This document shows, piece after piece, positions 44,560-54,715 of a stretch of DNA of 64,000 nucleotides. The notes under the pieces were generated by a model that saw only the letters and a list, made by a program, of their open reading frames with translations, searched no databases and was not told where the DNA came from. The translations under genes were made by a program, and so were the position numbers. Each line of letters opens with the position of its first letter. Within the stretch, counting starts at the first letter, position 1. The stretch spans positions 12,316,501 through 12,380,500 of the forward strand of contig CM038469.1 in the NCBI GenBank assembly GCA_021464415.1, given 5' to 3'. The stretch is from Lonicera japonica (taxonomy: Eukaryota > Streptophyta > Magnoliopsida > Dipsacales > Caprifoliaceae).

Positions 44560-45861
44560 TTAGTGTCGTAGTTTCTGCGTTACCCAGACGAGAGCGGTAC
44601 ATGATTTCTCCAATGGTGTGTAGTTTATCTCAAATGGGGACAGTTTCTTGCTGAGGAAGTAGATGGCCTGCTCTTTCCGGGTATCAATCAGGTGCTGGGC
44701 TAGCATTGCTCCCGCGGCTGAATCAGTGACGGTTAGGTATAAAATTAAGGGTAGTCCGATTTGTGGTGGGGCTAAAACTAGGGGGTTGGAGAGATATTCT
44801 TTGATTCTATCAAAAGCTTCTTGGCACTGACCGTCCCACTCTCCTGGTGAAGATTTCCTCAGGAGCTTGAAGATGGGCTCGCAAGTCTGAGTGAGCTGAG
44901 AGATGAACCTACTGATGTACTGCAGATTACCCAAAAATCCTCGGACTTCTTTCTCGGTACGAGGTTTAGGCATTTCTTAGATAGCTTGAACCTTGGCAGG
45001 GTCTACCTCGATTCCTCTCTTACTAACAACATAACCTAGGAGTTTTCCCTTGGTCACCCCGAACACACATTTCTGCGGATTGAGTCTCATCTGGTACTGG
45101 CGGAGCCGGTCGAAGAAGGTTCGCAGGGCTGGTATGTGACCTTCCCTCTCCTTTGATTTGATTATCATGTCGTCCACGTACACCTCTACTTCTTTGTGGA
45201 TCATATCGTGGAAGATAGCGGTGGCTGCTCTTTGATAGGTTGCCCCAGCGTTCTTCAGCCCAAATGGCATAACGGTGTAGCAGTATGTTCCCCATGGTGT
45301 GATGAATGCAGTTTTCTCCTGGTGATCCGGGTGCATTTTGATCTGGTTATACCCGGCAAAACCATCCACAAATGACTTTAGGGCGTGATTGGCAATGTTA
45401 TCTATTATCAAATCAATGTTGGGCAATGGGAAATCGTCTTTCGGACAAGCTTTGTTAAGATCCCGGTAATCCACACACATGCGGACCTTCCCATTTGCCT
45501 TTGGAACGGGCACAATGTTGGCTAACCATGAAGGGTAATCGATCACCCGTAAAAACCCTACACTCAGTTGTTTCATTACTTCTTCCTTTACTTTCAGGGA
45601 CCATTCTGGCGTAAGTTTCCTTAACTTTTGCTTGACAGGTCTGAACTCCGGCTTGGTATGTATCTCGTGCATGACTATCTGACTGTTCAATCCTGGCATA
45701 TCAGCATAAGACCAGGCGAAGACATCCACGTACTCTTTCAGAGTTTGTGTGAATTCCTCTTTTTCTGCTTCACTCAGACTTGTCCCGATGCGGACCTCCT
45801 TTCTTTCCTCTTCTGTCCCGAGGTTAATTTCAAGAGTGTCTCCTTCCTCGCTCTATATACG
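44560..45861 (-). pseudogene. RT and first RNase H of element 3
   Basis: RT motifs: VPVPKANGKVRMCVDYRDLN, FVDGFAGYNQIKM, MPFGLKNAGATYQRA, catalytic EVYVDDMIIKS and GKLLGYVVSKRGIE. RNase H follows (LILYLTVTDSAAGAMLAQ, KSCTALVW). In-frame stops: a TAA at 44976-44974 in QAI-x-EMP where Gln (CAA) is usual, so C to T, and TAG codons at 45864-45862 and 45852-45850 (EE-x-RI-x-SEE), which could be TGG to TAG. Otherwise continuous with protease and integrase in one frame, so only point changes block translation. Confidence 0.9.
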
Positions 45862-47508
45862 CTATTCCTCCCGTTCAGGGTGTTCGTTTAGTCTTTCTAA
45901 CTCTTTATAAGCTATTACAGAATTACAAATAACAGGATAACGTAAAACAGAGTTTTCTTCATTGATAAGAGTGTTTACAGGTATAAGTTTAAAAAGTAAA
46001 TCTAGGAGTGGCTCTTTCCTAGCCTTTCTTTCACTCTCACCTTTCACCCTTACAATTTCACTCTTTTCCCCTTTTCTTTGGTAGTCTGGATCAGCGTATA
46101 TCAGGTGTACGGGGTCATCCCTTGGCTCGTCATCCCCTAGTGCCATGATGTCGAAGAGATCTCTGATCATTTCTTCTTCCTCATCTGTCTTGTCTTCATT
46201 TTCTTCCTTCAACCCGATTGTTAATTTGGTAGAGAAACTGTGTTCGATGCTTTCTTTGACATATAGGTCCTCTTCATAGAAGATTTCCCATCCTGGTAGG
46301 CTCTCTCCGTCGCTGTTTCTCCAAGGTTCCTGAAAACCGCAAAAGGGGAAGTCTTCTCCTTCTTTGACAAAAAACCCGTTCAAGGAGCTGAAACTCGGAT
46401 ACTGATGCCCCCGACCCCCTTTTTGCTGATCGTCTTCCTCAGTGTGTTGGTACCCCAAACCTTCCCTCTCGTACCTTGCTACTGGTTCCAATGCTTGAAG
46501 TAGTCCTGGTTGTCCCATTCCCAGACCGGCTCCAGGCAAGTATTTCATCATTCTCAACATACTTGTAATCTTGGTGCTGAGACCGGGGATATTGTCAGGG
46601 GGAAGATACCTGATTGTCTGGGTGCTAAGAGTTTGCACTTGAGGCTCGTAAGAAAAGCCTCCCAACTGTATGCTCTGGCTCCTGATTCCCAAAACTGGTA
46701 ACTCCATATCCGCCAAGGTCCTTTCAGGATCTCCTTGGATGGTAATTATGTTCCCTTCAAACGGTATCTTGATCTTTTGGTGCAAGGAGGAGGGGAGTGC
46801 TCCTATGTCGTGTAGCCACGCTCTTCCCAGCAGGAGGTTAAAACTGGAGGGAATATCTATGATTTGGAAGTCGGCTGGAAAGTTTCCGGGACCAACCATG
46901 AGATCGAGCTTCAGAGAACCTAGAACGGCCCTTCTGGTATTGTCGTAGGCCCTGACAGTCACGGCGGATGGAGAAAGCTCTGAATCCAAGATACCCAGGC
47001 ATCTAGCGGTCTTCAAGGGGCAGACGTTTATGGTTGACCCATTGTCGATAAGGACTTGTGGCAAAATCTTTCCTCGGGTTCGGACAGTGATATGGAGAGC
47101 CAGGCTGTGTTTCCTCCCCAATGGAGACAGATCCTCATCTGAAAATGACAGACTTCTTTGGATTGTAAGCGACCCGATCATGTTTGGCAGTTGTTCGGGT
47201 GTGGAGTCCGGTGATATCACGGCCTCGTCCAGAAGTTTGATGAAAGCGGTCCTGTGGGGTTTGGAGGCAACCAAGAGGCCCCAAATGGTGATGTGTGCCT
47301 GGGTCTTCTTCAACTGCTCAAGCACTCTATCTTCTCCCATTTCCTTAGGTGGTAGTGTTTTCTCAGCATCCGTCGGTGGTGGTTGATATACCCTTCCTGA
47401 ACGGGTGATCTGTTGAATCCAAAGGGATGCCGGGTCTGATTCCTCTGAAGCTTCTGATGATTCCGGCTCTGTCGACCAACTGAAAGTCCCGGGGGAGGTT
47501 TCTGTCAT
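45862..47508 (-). pseudogene. protease region of element 3, with G-patch-like segments
   Basis: Open for 548 codons. The protease active site reads VLIDNGSTINVCP (Asp155-Asn-Gly-Ser). The D-N-G form in place of D-T/S-G is common in Tat/Ogre elements, so it need not be a defect. ILPQ before it and FNLLLGRAWLHDIGA (the usual ILGR-W-L block) after it complete the fold. Downstream, YLPGAGLGMGQPG resembles a G-patch core, as does LPGQGLGKTNQG in the gag part. The rest to the RT is an acidic linker. Confidence 0.85.
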
Positions 47509-47532
47509 ACAGATTGTCTCCCTGGGTGGGTT

Positions 47533-49462
47533 TTAGGATTTCCACGACTGTTTCTTCTTATTCTGGGTCCATCCTATCCCAGATTTTCCGGGATTGGTTT
47601 TGATTGCAAGCGGCTGTGAGATCCCCTGATTCGTCTTTCCTAAACCCTGCCCGGGTAGGAAGTTCATTTTGGCCATCCATTGGTCAATTATGGGATTGAG
47701 GCCTGGGGCAACTTGAGCTTTTGCTGGCAGTACAACGGGTGCCCTGTAGGCTGGGTCATCTCGAATGAGCCCCATGGGATCGAAGCTTTCTTCATCAGTG
47801 GTCAAGGCATTAATCCCTGCAGGTGGAGCATGGTTAGGAAGTGGATTGTTGGTAACATTGGGCCCGCCGGGTGCAGGGATGGTTCCGGCTTCAATGAGGT
47901 CTTGAATACGATGACGAAGGGCCAAACAACGCTCCGTGTCATGTCCTGCAGCTTGATGATACGCACAATTCTCATTCATTCTCCAGGTATTTGGAATAGG
48001 GTTTGGTGGGGGCGCGGGTTGAGTGGAGTGATTAGTCCGGCCTTTCGGAGCAGCTCCAGACTTTTTACCAGTGTAGTGGGGAGGGTGCAGAAGTTTCTCC
48101 TTTTCTTGTCCTCGGTGTTTGAAGGGCCTCCTTGTGCGGGCCAACTCATCGGAGGTGGCTGTTGTGGTTGTTGAAAAGGGTTCTGTTGATAGGGGTATGA
48201 GCTTATTTGGTTCACGGCTGTAGTGGCTGTCTTTCTCCCGGTGTATGCGGCTTTCTTGGTATCGGTTTCGACTTTCTTGGCCAATTCTTCCTCTACTTGT
48301 GACCCCATACTCAACAGGGCCCTGAAGTGTGGGAATACATGCTTTCCCATGCAACTCAGTACGGCTGGAGTGAAGTTCTTCTGAATGATTTCCAGCTGTT
48401 CTTCTTCATCGGGTCGTTTAGACATTTGGGAGGCCATCTCCCTCCAGCGGGTGACAAAGTCGCTGAAGCTTTCTTTCTCGCCCTGTTTGGCCATTTCCAG
48501 GTGTTTACGGGTAATTTCCAAATCCTCGTTGGACCCGTATTTGGTCATAAATTCTTTGACGATATCCCCCAAGTCTGCGTGTGATGCCTTTCTAGACCAA
48601 AAAACCATCTCAGGGCGGCCCCCGTGAGAGTCATGTGAAAGGCCTGTGCTAATTCCGGCTCTCCACAACCGGACACTTGCATGGATCTGATGTAGGACTG
48701 TAGGTGGGTTTTGGGGGGCGTGGTTCCAGTGAACTTGGTGATGGAAGGGAGTTTGAATCCCTGGGGTAATCTTGCTTCTGGGTATAGGGAGAAGGCATTC
48801 ATATCTGTGATCTCGTCTGCTCCTTTTATTAGGGACACCCCCTTCTGTAGGACTCTCATCTGCTCTTTCAGTTTCCTCATTTCCTCACTCTCTCTTGACA
48901 CTTCGTCGGGCTGTTCTCGTGCTATTACCGATTCTGCATATACTGCCCGAAGTCGGTTGATGTCTGGGTATTCATTAGGGAGGGCTGCTGGGGCCGGTGG
49001 TGGAATGGGTCTTGCAGGAACTTGTGGCCATGGTTGATAGTGGGGGTCAAAGCCGGGTTGTACTTGGGGTTGCGGCCAGACTATGGGTGGCTCTTGCTGT
49101 TGGTAAGTGGGGCCTGAATCTGGGGCCCATTGGTTCTGATTGTTGGGGTCGGTTTGAACAGGACCAGCTACGATAGGGCCCGTTTGGGGTGGATTGGTTC
49201 CTTGAACTGGGGGGAGTACCTGTGAAGACTGTCCTTGGTTCGGATCACGATTCGGTGGTAGTCGATCAAACCCCGGTGGTGCAGTTCGTTCGGCTGACAA
49301 TTCTTCTATTCGGATTCGGGTACCCTGTTGCTCGTTCGTGAGATTTGCCAGATACCTGCTGACGGTCATGAGTAAACGGTGCATTTCGGCTAGGGTTGGC
49401 TGAGCTGATGATGCCTCGGCTCGGCTCTGATCTGTCTCTCGATTCTCGCGTTCATCGGCCAT
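47533..49462 (-). pseudogene. gag of element 3, two frameshifts
   Basis: The start at 49462 (MADERENR) follows a leader of about 740 bp from the PBS. The N-terminal half is Pro/Gln-rich (49100-49350), then there is a coiled-coil-like EEMRKLKEQMRVLQKG. The gag core FTGTTPPKTHLQSYIRSM and LTGAALRWFFGLE is followed by a frameshift near 48600. The core continues (FMTKYGSNEDLEITRKHL, FSDFVTRWREMASQM) to a second frameshift near 48070. A zinc-finger-like NCAYHQAAGHDTERCLAL (about 47970-47915) and the G-patch-like GQGLGKTNQG follow, and a TAA at 47535-47533 separates gag from protease in the same frame. Gag would form the particle and bind element RNA. Confidence 0.85.
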
Positions 49463-50199
49463 TTTAGGTGTGCTTGGTCTTACTAGTCTTCCGGTGTGAT
49501 CACGGTCGGCCCAACCTTCCAGTCTGTTGTTGCTTCACGACTGTAGACGAAAATCACGTGGCGAAGATGAAGAAAGACTGTGATGCGACTCGATTTTTGC
49601 CAAAAGAACCACTAAAAATTGCCGAGAAGAGCCTCGAATTTTAAAAAGGGTGTCGAAAAGTAAGCCGTAAAGTGGTACATCCTCTACGGCTGTTTGACAA
49701 GTGTTTTAACTCGACTCGATCTTATATGCAGCGCAGGTGTACGAACGGTTAAGGCTTCAGACTCCCTCCTTTTTGGCAAGACCTTGCGATATACCCCAGG
49801 GGCGGGTACGTGTAAGAATCTTTTGATATACTTTCCGGGTACGTGAGTGTTCTCGTCACTCGATATACCTCGGGGGCGTACTTGGCCAAGGAGAGTGGAA
49901 GTAAATGCTTTCGGTTTATGTTGGCCCAAGCAAGCCAACTCCCTACTCACTTATAATACTTCCGAGGGTTTGGGCTAAATTCACACTCGTAGAACCAATG
50001 CATGATTTGTGATAGTGCGTGTGAAAAAGGTTGGGTTTACAAATATCATTATCTTGATTACGTATTTTTGAAAAATTCCCTTTTTCTGAAAAAAAAAAAA
50101 TGTTTCTTCTCAATCAATTAACATAAGTAGGGAAAGCAGAAAAAGCAAGTATTCAACAGATAAACAAAAGTCCACATATAAGAGTCTAGTTTTCTAGTG
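49463..50199 (-). other. untranslated leader of element 3
   Basis: Between PBS and gag. It contains three degenerate copies of a gatatac...cgggtacg motif (49787-49880), which could belong to RNA packaging or dimerisation signals; that is a guess. An 88-codon frame (49950-49684) has no recognisable homology. Confidence 0.45.
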
Positions 50200-50218
50200 T
50201 CCCCAGCTGAGTCGCCAC
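50200..50218 (-). other. primer binding site of element 3
   Basis: Directly inside the 5' LTR the minus strand reads GTGGCGACTCAGCTGGGGAC. TGGCGACTC... is a usual plant gypsy PBS form, pairing with the 3' end of a host tRNA. The tRNA species was not assigned. Confidence 0.7.
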
Positions 50219-51966
50219 TGTGAGAATCCGCAAATGCGACCCCCGGGTCTCGTCCCCGCTCGTTGGTGTCTGAAGTGTCGGAACTGATTCCGTCGCTCCA
50301 TTTGCTTGGAGTTGTTTGATGATTCTTATCATGTGTCCCTACGTCTATTCTAGATGCAAAGGGATTCGTTCAGAGTCGCCAGTACGTTTTACGAGAAAAC
50401 GGACAAAAAAGGTTGTGTAAGGGGAAAGGCTACAGATAAGCCTTTCTTTACACATTTGTCTGCGAAACCAGGATTCTATAGGGTTCGGGAACTATATTAC
50501 GGTTTGGGAAGGTGCTTAAGCACCCATTCCGCCCTTTCGGTCTCTAGTGGTCTTTATATGTTTATTCTATGTTGAAAAACTTGGATGCTTTTACTGACAG
50601 TCTACTACTCTTCAAATGAAAACCCTAATTTCTGGGGGAAAACGGGAAAGTGATGAAAAACCTTTGTGTTCCGAGATCCGATGTTTTTATTTAAAAGGTG
50701 TAAATACAAGTGACAAAACCTTTTATTTTGAAAGAGTATCCCGTATTATTTCCTCAGATAATGACGGTTTTCTCGTGTTGTGTTTACTTTTGTAAAAGTT
50801 CGGATCTATGTCGGGACTAATTTAATATGGAACTAGAACTCTTTGGGGAGAGTTATCAATCACGTCGCAGTCTATAGAGAAGACAGGATATGTTGATTCT
50901 AATTCCTAGATAAGTCGTATCAGTCTGGGTTTTGAAAACAGAATTTTATCCGGACGATAACATACTTACTCTTCTGGTTTTGCAAATGGTTTTATCAGGG
51001 TCTTTTGTTTTGAAAACGGTAGACTATTTATAACTTGGCAATAAGTTTATTCAAATAAAACGTGGACAAAACAACAGAAATAAAACAAGTACACAGATAG
51101 ACCTATTTTTCGAGCGCGTTAGGAATCTAGCCCAACCATGTTGCCACTTCGCTTACAGAAAAAATCGAATTCTAAAAGTTTACAATAAAACTAACATGCG
51201 AATATCTTATTTAATTACGAGAAGAAACTTTATTTACCTTCCCGACGAGAATAATAATAAGAAAGAGAATATAATACGGCAGAGAGATCTCCGGCGATAA
51301 TAATCTTCTCCTTCTTCAGATATTTCCGAGAATTCGATTCTAGAGACGGGACATGTCGAGTGTCGGGAATAGATTCGATAATTCTTCAGAGATAAGATGA
51401 TAATATAAAATGCTTGATAAAATCAGACTAAAACTCAGAATTTCTAGATTCAAGTTCTCTTTTCTTTTCTTTAACCCTTGGGGGTGTTGGCCTATTTATA
51501 CTGCTGGGGGAAGATTGTCGCGTGACATTTCCCCAAAAAAGGCAAGTGTCGCGCGACATATCTGTTTGTCGCGCGACAATCGGCTGAAGTGATGGGTCCT
51601 GACACTGTGATGTGTCAGAAAGTGGTTGGTCGGGTGCAGAGAGGGATTGTCGCGCGACATAGTGGGATTGTCGCGCGACAAGCGGCTGAAGTGATGGGTC
51701 CTGACACTGTGATGTGTCAGAAAGTGGTTGGTCGGGTGCAGAGAGAGATTGTCGCGCGACATAGTGGGATTGTCGCGCGACATTCCAATGATTGTCGCGC
51801 GACAATGTGATATGTCGTGCGACAATCCTTTATAAAAAAAGGTTTGTCGCGCAACAACCCCCCCCCGGGGTAGTTTCGGATGCTCGGGTGGGTCCCGGGC
51901 TCCAAAAACAGTAGTCTCGTAGGTCGTTTAGGGTTCTTGCGGGGGTCACGGATCGGGGTGTCTACA
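50219..51966 (-). repeat. 5' LTR of element 3
   Basis: 1,748 bp, the upstream LTR in element orientation. It differs from the 3' LTR by seven transitions (for example gcgac/gcgat, agtgtcgg/agcgtcgg, and one in the first palindrome) plus one extra T (gcttaagc) and one base in the C-run. TGTAGACACC ... TCTCACA ends are intact. Confidence 0.95.
51493..51856 (-). promoter_or_regulatory. 5' LTR promoter with palindrome array and TATA box
   Basis: Sites start at 51516 (TGTCGCGTGACA, one CpG transition), 51547, 51567, 51648, 51669, 51750, 51771, 51793, 51813 (TGTCGTGCGACA) and 51845 (TGTCGCGCAACA). The minus-strand TATAAATA is at 51500-51493. This copy would drive gag-pol transcription. Confidence 0.85.
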
Positions 51967-51971
51967 TAAAT
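51967..51971. other. target-site duplication TAAAT, right
   Basis: Identical to 33110-33114; confirms a single intact insertion. Confidence 0.95.
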
Positions 51972-52497
51972 GAAATCTAAAAGCGGCGCAAACTTTAAGC
52001 TCCCTTTTGTTAAACTTGTAAGTTGAATATGGACTAATAAAACCATGAGCTATGATCAAATCACAACTCCACTCGACAGTAAAGGCTACTAGAAATGTAT
52101 TGAGACGTGTGACAATCCTATAAACCGCCGTGTTTCTGCTTTAGATTTTGTTCTTTATTGCCAACTTCACCACCTCGTCATTAGCCACCTAAATCAATAC
52201 GTACGTGAGGATTCACAATTCTTGTTTTGGTCGAATTTGGTATTATTGTAACTACATGGACTCGATCTTACAACCTTTGACAAACCATAAGTATAATATG
52301 CATGTATGGTAAGTAATAAATATGAACTTAATTGTAAATATAACGATGAATAATATTATTATAATGAAATCTTATTACCATTGACAAAATAAAAGTTTAA
52401 TAAGCATGAATGGTAAGTAATAAATATGGACTTGGATATATAATAATGAGTAATAAGTACATTGGCGCAGTTGCGTAATTACTTTCATAATGAGAAT
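51972..52497. other. intergenic sequence, including the outer right arm of the split inverted repeat
   Basis: 51972-52010 continues the right arm of the foldback element interrupted by element 3. Further right there is a partial tandem duplication (catgtatggtaagtaataaa at 52302 and again near 52405) and no gene. Confidence 0.5.
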
Positions 52498-53300
52498 ATA
52501 TACATACATATACTCAGCATTGCAACTACAGTAGTTAGCGTTCTAGGCGCAGTTGCGTAATTACTTCCATAATGGAATTTGCAATTATTGGAAATTCTAA
52601 AATGCAGTTACTAACCAATCAGCATGAATAATGAACCATCAACCGTAACTAGAAATTCAAATCAAAGAATTATGATATAAAACTGATTCCATTTCAGTTG
52701 ACTTTTTACCTCAAGTGACATTGCAAAAGTAAATTTTAAGAAATCAGTTTTAGAGAAGATAAACAAATTGTGAAGAAGAATTAGGTAATTTACAAAGTAA
52801 AAATACAAAAGTGACAGTAATCTTATTGTGTGTGACGGCCATAGAATAATGTATGCAAATTAATTATAGATGCATGTAATCACTGCACTTGGACAATTTT
52901 TTATTCTTTGTATGTACAGTCGCATTGATTTAGAGAAATTCAAAACTCTAAGGCTCCGTTTGATTGCAAGGTAGAAAAAGAAAATAAATTAAGTTAGTTT
53001 TGGTGAAAAGATGGAAAATATGTTGAGTGATAGAGGTGATATCCTCTTGATTTTTAAGTTTTTCCATGAAGAAATTTTCTTTGCTTGGTGGTGAGTAAAA
53101 CTTTTCCACCAAAAACATTGAAGAATGGAGGATATATACTCATAAAATGAGTAACATCTATTACCCTATTTCCTATCTTTTCACACAAACTAATTAAATT
53201 TATTTTCCTTTTCCATCTTTGCAATCAAACGGAGCCTAACTTTCCAATTCACTGAAAAAGTGATGGGTCCGTTTAATAATAATATGAAAAAAAAATATTT
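52498..53300. repeat. dispersed repeat, copy 2
   Basis: Homologous to 13835-14385. Differs by a 285-bp MITE inserted at 52952-53236 and by a second MITE beginning at 53266. A short motif (ggcgcagttgcgtaattact) is tandemly repeated at 52464 and 52545. Confidence 0.85.
52952..53236. mobile_element. Tourist-like MITE with TAA target duplication (MITE 1)
   Basis: 285 bp with terminal inverted repeats GGCTCCGTTTGATTGCAA / TTGCAATCAAACGGAGCC (18 bp, perfect), flanked by TAA on both sides (52949-52951 and 53237-53239). The homologous copy at 14284-14286 has a single TAA and no insert. The 3-bp TWA target and GGCTCCGTTTG-type ends fit PIF/Harbinger (Tourist) MITEs. No coding capacity. Confidence 0.95.
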
Positions 53301-53561
53301 GATTTTTATGTGAAGTTGGAAAATAGGTTGAGACATGTAGTGATATGTTTTCATACTTTTTGGCTTTTTCCATGGAGAAATTTTCTTTAGTGGTTAAGGA
53401 AGAAATTTTTTTTATAAAAAATTATGAAGAATGGAGGATATATACTCTTAAAATGAGCATGAAATGGGAGACATCTTATCACATGCCCTCAACTTATTTT
53501 TCAACTTTTCAACAAATCAAGTATTTTTATTTTCCTTTTCAATATTGTTATCAAACGAACC
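53266..53561. mobile_element. related older MITE (MITE 2)
   Basis: Ends GGTCCGTTTAATAATAATATG and CAATATTGTTATCAAACGAACC are imperfect inverted repeats. The interior shares ttttccatggagaaattttc and gaagaatggaggatatatac with MITE 1, so it is the same family with more divergence. Target duplication not preserved. Confidence 0.75.
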
Positions 53562-53689
53562 TAGAGATGTCATTTTATCAAAAAAGTTGTGTATAGTAGA
53601 TTAATACTATTTATGTACGTATTTCTGGTAGAATAGAGATTGAGAAATTCAAGTCGTTAGAGAACTAATGATATCCTATGAAGCTATAA

Positions 53690-53833
53690 GGCTCTATTTG
53701 ATAGCAATACGGAAAATAAAAAGAAAAATTATTAATTTAGGTGAGAAGATGGAAAATAAGTTAAAGGATGTGGTGAGATTAACTCTTGCTTTTTGCTTTT
53801 TTTCATAAAAAAAATTCTTTTGATAATGGTGGA
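53690..53833. mobile_element. left part of a third related MITE, cut by element 4
   Basis: Starts GGCTCTATTTGATAGCAA after a TAA (53687-53689) and shares agaagatggaaaataagtt with MITE 1. It stops at about 53833, where the LTR of element 4 begins, so element 4 probably inserted into it. Confidence 0.65.
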
Positions 53834-54556
53834 TGTGGGAGTATAATTTCAGAATGTACACTTAGGTCGAATATCGCGACCCAAGCCTAGGCCCAAGGGG
53901 ATCAGCCCAAAGATGAAAAGACGAGACACAGCCCACAGAGCCAGAATAAACAATTTGAGTCTCGCTGACCACGCATGATTTCCCAGCCAAATATAACTAC
54001 AACTTCGGTAGGGAACGATGACGCCAAGATAGGTACTATTACGAATGTAGGCATGACACCTGTAAAGGAGAGGTACTACCAGTGTTAGTTGCCGATATGG
54101 GCGTTCTGGAAAATAAGGGCCATACATCTGTAAAGTACCATTTCCTTCTGGATAAGGACGCACAACACGCGTGTGAAATGTAAGAATTGCTGATCAAGCA
54201 AGGTCCTCTTTTGTCATTTTGATTTTTAACTTAGCTGAGTATTGTAACCCTAATTCTATGAGTATAAATAGAAAAAGGGATAGCTCAAGAAAAAGCAGAG
54301 AAAATCCATGTAACAAACATCTTTCGAGTAAGGAAAGAAACACAAACACACACCAAGGGATGACGTACCACTAGATTGGGAATAACAGCCACCATGCGAA
54401 CATACCCAGACAACCCAAAAAATTCAGTCTTATTCAATCGATAAATTTACTATTCATTCGCCACCTTTTAGAATCTATTACCTACTCTACCTGCTTTGGG
54501 CCGATTCCCTCATCTACAAATTCATTATGGGCTTGGTCAAATTTAGGCTACTCACA
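53834..54556 (+). repeat. 5' LTR of element 4
   Basis: TGTGGGAGT ... CTACTCACA (inverted TGTG/CACA ends), about 723 bp, with TATA box TATAAATA at 54263-54270. The left edge could instead be at 53855 (TGTACAC); no second LTR is available for comparison. Confidence 0.7.
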
Positions 54557-54558
54557 AT

Positions 54559-54576
54559 TGGCGTCGTCTGTGGGAA
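54559..54576 (+). other. primer binding site of element 4
   Basis: TGGCGTCGTCTGTGGGAA, two bases after the LTR. It is one change from the TGGCGCCGTCTGTGGGAA form common in Tat-type elements. Confidence 0.8.
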
Positions 54577-54715
54577 TCGCAACATAGAGGTCACTTTTCG
54601 ATAATCAGATTCATTTTCTCTCATTACTGTTCATTTCATAATATTTTCTACATTTTCAATGGTTCTCTGCTTAGTGTGGTCATTTAAGCAATACTTGCAC
54701 TAAAACTTTCAAAAA

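Larger units (their letters stand above)
33115..51966 (-). mobile_element. complete 18.85-kb Tat-lineage Ty3/gypsy element with two antisense genes (element 3)
   Basis: Both LTRs (1,748 bp each), a 5-bp TSD (TAAAT) and a PBS are present. The minus-strand order is 5' LTR, leader, gag, protease, RT, RNase H, archaeal-type RNase H, integrase, then two genes on the opposite strand (DUF7745-like and PMD), tandem repeats and the 3' LTR. The second RNase H and the antisense genes put it in the Tat lineage (Ogre/Retand side). By eye the LTRs differ by seven transitions and two 1-base indels, so insertion is recent. However, gag has two frameshifts and pol several stop codons, so this copy is probably not autonomous. 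Confidence 0.93.

Noticed and set aside
47680..48174. Plus-strand ORF of 164 codons opposite gag of element 3 (and others at 42596-49037)
   Set aside because: Shadow frames of the minus-strand gag-pol without homology or promoter.
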